NCBI RefSeq assembly: GCF_900104555.1
Contig: NZ_FNJU01000014.1
Span: 31,330 to 95,329, forward strand
Reading direction: 5' to 3'
DNA: 64,000 nt
DNA from: Litchfieldia salsa
Lineage (GTDB): Bacteria > Bacillota > Bacilli > Bacillales > Bacillaceae_L
Below are positions 60,321 through 64,000 of the stretch, in pieces (within the stretch, counting starts at the first letter, position 1; the number at the start of each line of letters is the position of its first letter). Under the pieces are notes generated by a model that was not told the origin of the DNA, did no database searches, and was given only the letters and a program-made list of their open reading frames with translations. The position numbers and the translations under genes were made by a program.

Positions 60321-61859
60321 ATGCAAGGGTTTAATGAAATGATTGTTGTATTAGATTTTGGAAGTCAGTATAACCAGTTAATTACTAGAAGAATTCGTGA
60401 GTTTGGGGTTTATAGTGAATTGCATGCTCATACGATTACAGCGGAAGAAATCAAAAAAATGAATCCAAAAGGAATTATCTTTTCAGGTGGTCCGAACAGT
60501 GTTTATGGAGAGAATGCTTTTAGTTGTGATGAAGAAATCTTTGAATTAGGAATTCCGATTCTAGGAATCTGCTATGGAATGCAACTAATGACAAAGCACT
60601 TTGCTGGAAAAGTAGAGAAAGCTAGTCACCGTGAATATGGAAAGGCAACATTAACAGTTGAACATGATTCGAAGTTATTTTCTAATCTTCCAAAAGAACA
60701 AACGGTCTGGATGAGTCATGGAGACCTTGTAGTTGAAACACCTGATGGTTTTAGAGTTGATGGGACAAGCCCGTCATGTCCAATAGCTGCTATGAGTAAT
60801 GAAGCTAGAAAAATGTATGGAGTTCAATTTCATCCAGAAGTTAGACATTCAGAATATGGTAATGACTTGTTAAAGAATTTTGTCTTTGAAGTGTGTGGAT
60901 CAAAGGAAGAATGGTCTATGGAGAATTTTATTGAAGTTGAAATGGAGAAGATTAAACAGCTTGTTGGTGACAAAAAGGTACTTTGTGCACTTAGTGGTGG
61001 AGTAGATTCATCAGTAGTAGCTGTACTAATTCATAAAGCAATTGGCGATCAACTAACATGCATATTCGTTGACCATGGATTACTTCGTAAAGATGAAGCT
61101 GAAGGTGTAATGAAGACTTTCGCAGATGGATTTAATATGAACGTTATTAAGGTGGACGCGAAGGAACGATTTATGGCTAAGCTTAAAGGAGTAAGTGATC
61201 CAGAGCAAAAAAGAAAAATTATTGGTAATGAATTTATTTATGTATTTGATGATGAGTCTGCAAAGCTTGAGGGAATTGATTATCTTGCTCAAGGTACTTT
61301 GTATACAGATATCATTGAGAGTGGAACTGCGACGGCACAAACAATAAAGTCTCACCACAACGTGGGCGGACTTCCAGAAGATATGAAGTTTCAATTAATT
61401 GAACCGTTAAATACACTTTTCAAGGATGAAGTGCGTGCATTAGGTACAGAATTAGGTATGCCGGATGAAATCGTTTGGCGCCAACCGTTTCCAGGACCAG
61501 GATTAGGTATTCGAGTTTTAGGAGAGGTCACTGAAGAAAAATTAGAAATTGTAAAAGAATCAGATGCGATCTTACGTGATGAAATCACAAAAGCGGGTCT
61601 TGAGCGAGATATTTGGCAATATTTCACGGTTCTTCCGGATATCCGAAGTGTAGGTGTTATGGGAGATGCAAGAACATATGATTATACAATTGGAATAAGA
61701 GCAGTAACATCAATCGACGGTATGACTTCTGATTGGGCTCGTATCCCTTGGGATGTTCTAGAGAAGATTTCAACGAGAATCGTGAACGAAGTTAATCATA
61801 TTAACCGAGTTGTTTACGATATTACGAGTAAACCACCAGCTACAATTGAGTGGGAATAG
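60321..61859 (+). CDS. guaA: GMP synthase (glutamine-hydrolysing)
   Basis: 512 residues. Glutaminase domain with catalytic Cys in GICYGMQLM (~88) and the histidine-glutamate pair in QFHPEVRHS (~175-177); ATP pyrophosphatase P-loop [10 protein letters not shown] (~230-239); C-terminal dimerisation domain with KPPATIEWE at the end. Converts XMP to GMP. ATG at 60321 follows GGGGTGATGA; a frame from 60255 is too long for the family. Controlled by the upstream guanine riboswitch. Confidence 0.97.
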   Translation: MQGFNEMIVVLDFGSQYNQLITRRIREFGVYSELHAHTITAEEIKKMNPKGIIFSGGPNSVYGENAFSCDEEIFELGIPILGICYGMQLMTKHFAGKVEKASHREYGKATLTVEHDSKLFSNLPKEQTVWMSHGDLVVETPDGFRVDGTSPSCPIAAMSNEARKMYGVQFHPEVRHSEYGNDLLKNFVFEVCGSKEEWSMENFIEVEMEKIKQLVGDKKVLCALSGGVDSSVVAVLIHKAIGDQLTCIFVDHGLLRKDEAEGVMKTFADGFNMNVIKVDAKERFMAKLKGVSDPEQKRKIIGNEFIYVFDDESAKLEGIDYLAQGTLYTDIIESGTATAQTIKSHHNVGGLPEDMKFQLIEPLNTLFKDEVRALGTELGMPDEIVWRQPFPGPGLGIRVLGEVTEEKLEIVKESDAILRDEITKAGLERDIWQYFTVLPDIRSVGVMGDARTYDYTIGIRAVTSIDGMTSDWARIPWDVLEKISTRIVNEVNHINRVVYDITSKPPATIEWE

Positions 61860-61874
61860 TGTAAAAGCGAACAA

Positions 61875-61910
61875 AAACGAACATTTTATAATAAATGTTC
61901 GTTTTTTTAT
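61875..61910 (+). terminator. Terminator of guaA
   Basis: AACGAACATTT pairs with AAATGTTCGTT, followed by TTTTT. Confidence 0.88.
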
Positions 61911-61954
61911 TGACGAATAACGATTAAGTTGATACAATCAGACTTGTCATTATT

Positions 61955-62040
61955 TAATATATTTTGTCGTATAGTGTTGGGGATATGGCCCAAAAGTTTC
62001 TACCGAGCTACCGTAAATGGCTTGACTACGATTAATAATA
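61955..62040 (+). promoter_or_regulatory. Guanine riboswitch upstream of pbuG
   Basis: P1 around GTCGT/ACGAT (about 61966-62032); the core reads AAGTTTCTACCGAGCTACCG, TAAATGGCTTGACTACG. The C in GACTAC marks guanine specificity. The terminator at 62094 follows. Confidence 0.92.
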
Positions 62041-62093
62041 TAGTGGGAAGGAATCTATTTTCTTTTTTTCTATTATTATTTTATCAGGTCAAG

Positions 62094-62122
62094 CGCTTCG
62101 AGAATTTCTCGTGGCGTTTTTG
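62094..62122 (+). terminator. Riboswitch-controlled terminator of pbuG
   Basis: CGCTTCGAG (62094-62102) pairs with CTCGTGGCG (62108-62116) with one mismatch, followed by TTTTTG. Confidence 0.8.
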
Positions 62123-62168
62123 TTTATTCTGGGTAAAGAAGAGAAGAAAATAGGAGGAGTAATCGTAC

Positions 62169-63464
62169 ATGAAAAAGTTTTTTGAGTTTGAAGCATTAGG
62201 TACTAATTATAAAAAAGAAACTGTAGCTGGTTTGACTACATTCTTATCGATGGCATATATCTTATTTGTTAATCCGAGTATCCTTTCTGCGGCAGGGATG
62301 GATGGGAATGCAGTATTTGTTGCAACTGCATTAGCGGCTGCTATTGGTTCATTATTAATGGGAGTAATTGCGAAATATCCAATCGCCTTAGCTCCGGGTA
62401 TGGGCTTAAATGCATTCTTTGCTTTTTCAGTCGTTCTTGGAATGGGAGTTCCATGGCAAACTGCATTATCTGGTGTGTTGGCTTCTGGCCTGATCTTTAT
62501 CGTTTTAACTTTAACGGGTGTTCGTGAAAAAATTATTAATGCAATTCCAGCGGAATTAAAATATGCTGTAGGCGCAGGTATTGGTTTATTTATCACTTTC
62601 ATTGGGTTTCAAGGTGCAGGGATTATTAGAGCGGACGAAGCTACATTAGTTGCTTTAGGTGACATTTCGAGTGGAAATGCTTTACTAGCAATATTCGGAG
62701 TAGTTTTAACTGTTGTCTTAATGGTAAGAGGAATTAATGGCGCCATATTCATTGGAATGGTTGCAACCGCGATTGTGGGGATGCTAACTAACTTAGTTCA
62801 TGTACCAACAGCGGTAGTCAGTTCGGTACCAAGTCTTGCTCCAACGTTTGGTGCAGCATTCACTAACTTTGGAGATATCTTCACTATTCAGATGTTAGTT
62901 GTTATCTTAACATTCTTATTCGTAGATTTCTTTGATACAGCAGGTACTTTAGTGGCTGTAGCTAATCAAGCTGGGTTAATGAAAGATAATAAATTACCTC
63001 GTGCAGGCAAAGCTTTATTTGCAGATTCTTCTGCTACAGTTGTTGGTTCAATTCTTGGTACTTCAACAACTACTTCATATATTGAGTCTTCTGCTGGTGT
63101 TGCAGCTGGAGGTCGTTCAGGTTTTACATCAGTAGTAACAGCAGGATTATTTGTTTTAGCAATATTCTTTTCACCATTACTTGGTGTTGTAACATCAGCT
63201 GTAACGGCACCTGCTTTGATTATTGTAGGAATCTTAATGGTTTCGTCGTTAGGTAAAATTGAGTGGCAACGATTTGAGGTTGCAGTCCCTGCGTTCCTTA
63301 CTATTATCGCAATGCCACTTACCTATAGTATCGCTACTGGAATCGCAATTGGCTTTATCTTCTATCCAATCACAATGATTGCAAAAGGTAGAGCAAAAGA
63401 GATTAACCCAATCATGTATGGGCTGTTTGTAATCTTTGTTCTATATTTTATCTTCTTAGTTTAA
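62169..63464 (+). CDS. pbuG: Guanine/hypoxanthine permease
   Basis: 431 residues, 12 or more membrane segments, AzgA branch of the NCS2 purine permeases: GLTTFLSMAYILFVNPSILS (~22-41), ALAPGMGLNAFFAF (~76-89), FVDFFDTAGTLVAVANQAG (~255-273) and SSATVVGSILGTSTTTSYIES. Imports hypoxanthine and guanine with protons. RBS TAGGAGGAG. The preceding guanine riboswitch shuts it off when purines are plentiful. Confidence 0.95.
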   Translation: MKKFFEFEALGTNYKKETVAGLTTFLSMAYILFVNPSILSAAGMDGNAVFVATALAAAIGSLLMGVIAKYPIALAPGMGLNAFFAFSVVLGMGVPWQTALSGVLASGLIFIVLTLTGVREKIINAIPAELKYAVGAGIGLFITFIGFQGAGIIRADEATLVALGDISSGNALLAIFGVVLTVVLMVRGINGAIFIGMVATAIVGMLTNLVHVPTAVVSSVPSLAPTFGAAFTNFGDIFTIQMLVVILTFLFVDFFDTAGTLVAVANQAGLMKDNKLPRAGKALFADSSATVVGSILGTSTTTSYIESSAGVAAGGRSGFTSVVTAGLFVLAIFFSPLLGVVTSAVTAPALIIVGILMVSSLGKIEWQRFEVAVPAFLTIIAMPLTYSIATGIAIGFIFYPITMIAKGRAKEINPIMYGLFVIFVLYFIFLV

Positions 63465-63473
63465 TATGAAAAG

Positions 63474-63502
63474 TGGCGGTCAATATGATCGCCATTTTTT
63501 TA
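63474..63502 (+). terminator. Terminator of pbuG
   Basis: TGGCG and CGCCA arms with inner GT/AT pairing, followed by TTTTTT. Confidence 0.8.
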
Positions 63503-63528
63503 TGGAAGATTTTAACGTGTATTATTTA

Positions 63529-63643
63529 TTGACTCAAAGGAATTAAATTGTTATAGTAAATGAGTCGCTGTTAGCAACTTAACTTTCAACTTCATTTAAT
63601 AAGAAATTAATTGTTGACAATGTGATTGGAAAAATGATATTCT
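63529..63643 (+). promoter_or_regulatory. Tandem rRNA operon promoters
   Basis: P1: TTGACT (63529-63534), 17 bp, TATAGT (63552-63557). P2: TTGACA (63614-63619) with a -10 around GATATTCT (63636-63643). The boxA-like TTCTTTGAAAACTGAACAC follows at 63672. Two promoters in tandem are usual for Bacillus rrn operons. Confidence 0.75.
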
Positions 63644-63747
63644 ATTAAAAGTCTCTTGTGGGACAAGAAGTTCTTTGAAAACTGAACACAATAAACAAAC
63701 GTCAACGTTTTAAATTAAGTAACAAAACTATTGAGCAATCAATACTC

Positions 63748-64000
<253 letters not shown>

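Overview
The window looks like chromosomal DNA of a low-GC, endospore-forming Firmicute of the Bacillus group. The evidence is strong AGGAGG-type ribosome binding sites, A/T-rich promoters and Rho-independent terminators. Many genes have close B. subtilis counterparts: yeaC-yeaD-yebA-guaA-pbuG, opuA, gbsA, kduI/kduD, dat, yfiY-yfiZ-yfhA. The duplicated osmoprotectant systems fit a soil or salt-exposed lifestyle. The right edge runs into the first ~250 bases of a 16S rRNA gene, so the window ends at an rRNA operon.

Layout. 0-5.4 kb: an integrase relic, an ABC-F ATPase, a membrane-linked methyltransferase and a NaChBac-type sodium channel. They are interspersed with three copies of a ~135 bp repeat, each followed by an intrinsic terminator. 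5.4-14.7 kb: a PrpR-like regulator with a degenerate AAA+ domain. It is followed by a catabolic set (DHDPS-type aldolase, iron alcohol dehydrogenase, four-carbon acid sugar kinase, PdxA2), a cytoplasmic BNR/sialidase-fold protein and an SLC13 permease. 15-16.2 kb: a Uma2 nuclease and an SF0329-like protein. 16.3-19.3 kb: a GH120 beta-xylosidase with a divergent AraC regulator. 19.4-22.7 kb: a Fur-controlled siderophore importer without its own ATPase. 22.8-29.5 kb: an oxidoreductase, a GH1 phospho-beta-glucosidase, a P-type Ca2+ ATPase-like pump and a Fur-controlled flavodoxin.

29.5-41 kb is an osmoprotection island. It holds betA and gbsA for choline to glycine betaine, a lone substrate-binding protein, gbsR, a BCCT carrier, and an OpuAR-type repressor divergent from opuAA-AB-AC. 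Promoters of betA and gbsA have the same geometry and share a motif just downstream of -10, as expected for GbsR road-block control. 41-48.3 kb is a pectin/uronate catabolic island (GH105, IclR regulator, kdgA, kdgK, kduI, kduD, sugar-phosphate isomerase-like protein). It carries a CcpA-type cre and an operator-like direct repeat.

48.3-55.4 kb: DUF4317 protein, a 40-residue basic protein, a large FecR-domain surface protein with duplicated Ig-like units, a DUF3231 protein and D-alanine aminotransferase. 55.6-64 kb: MoxR/DUF58/transglutaminase operon, then guaA and pbuG, each behind a guanine riboswitch, then tandem rrn promoters and 16S rRNA.

Dispersed repeats are prominent: the three-copy element, a palindromic family (three copies, one inside the kdg-kdu operon), two other REP-like elements, and a family of look-alike terminator hairpins. 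I found no CRISPR array, tRNA or intact insertion sequence. All family assignments come from reading motifs and remembered family features; no database search was run.
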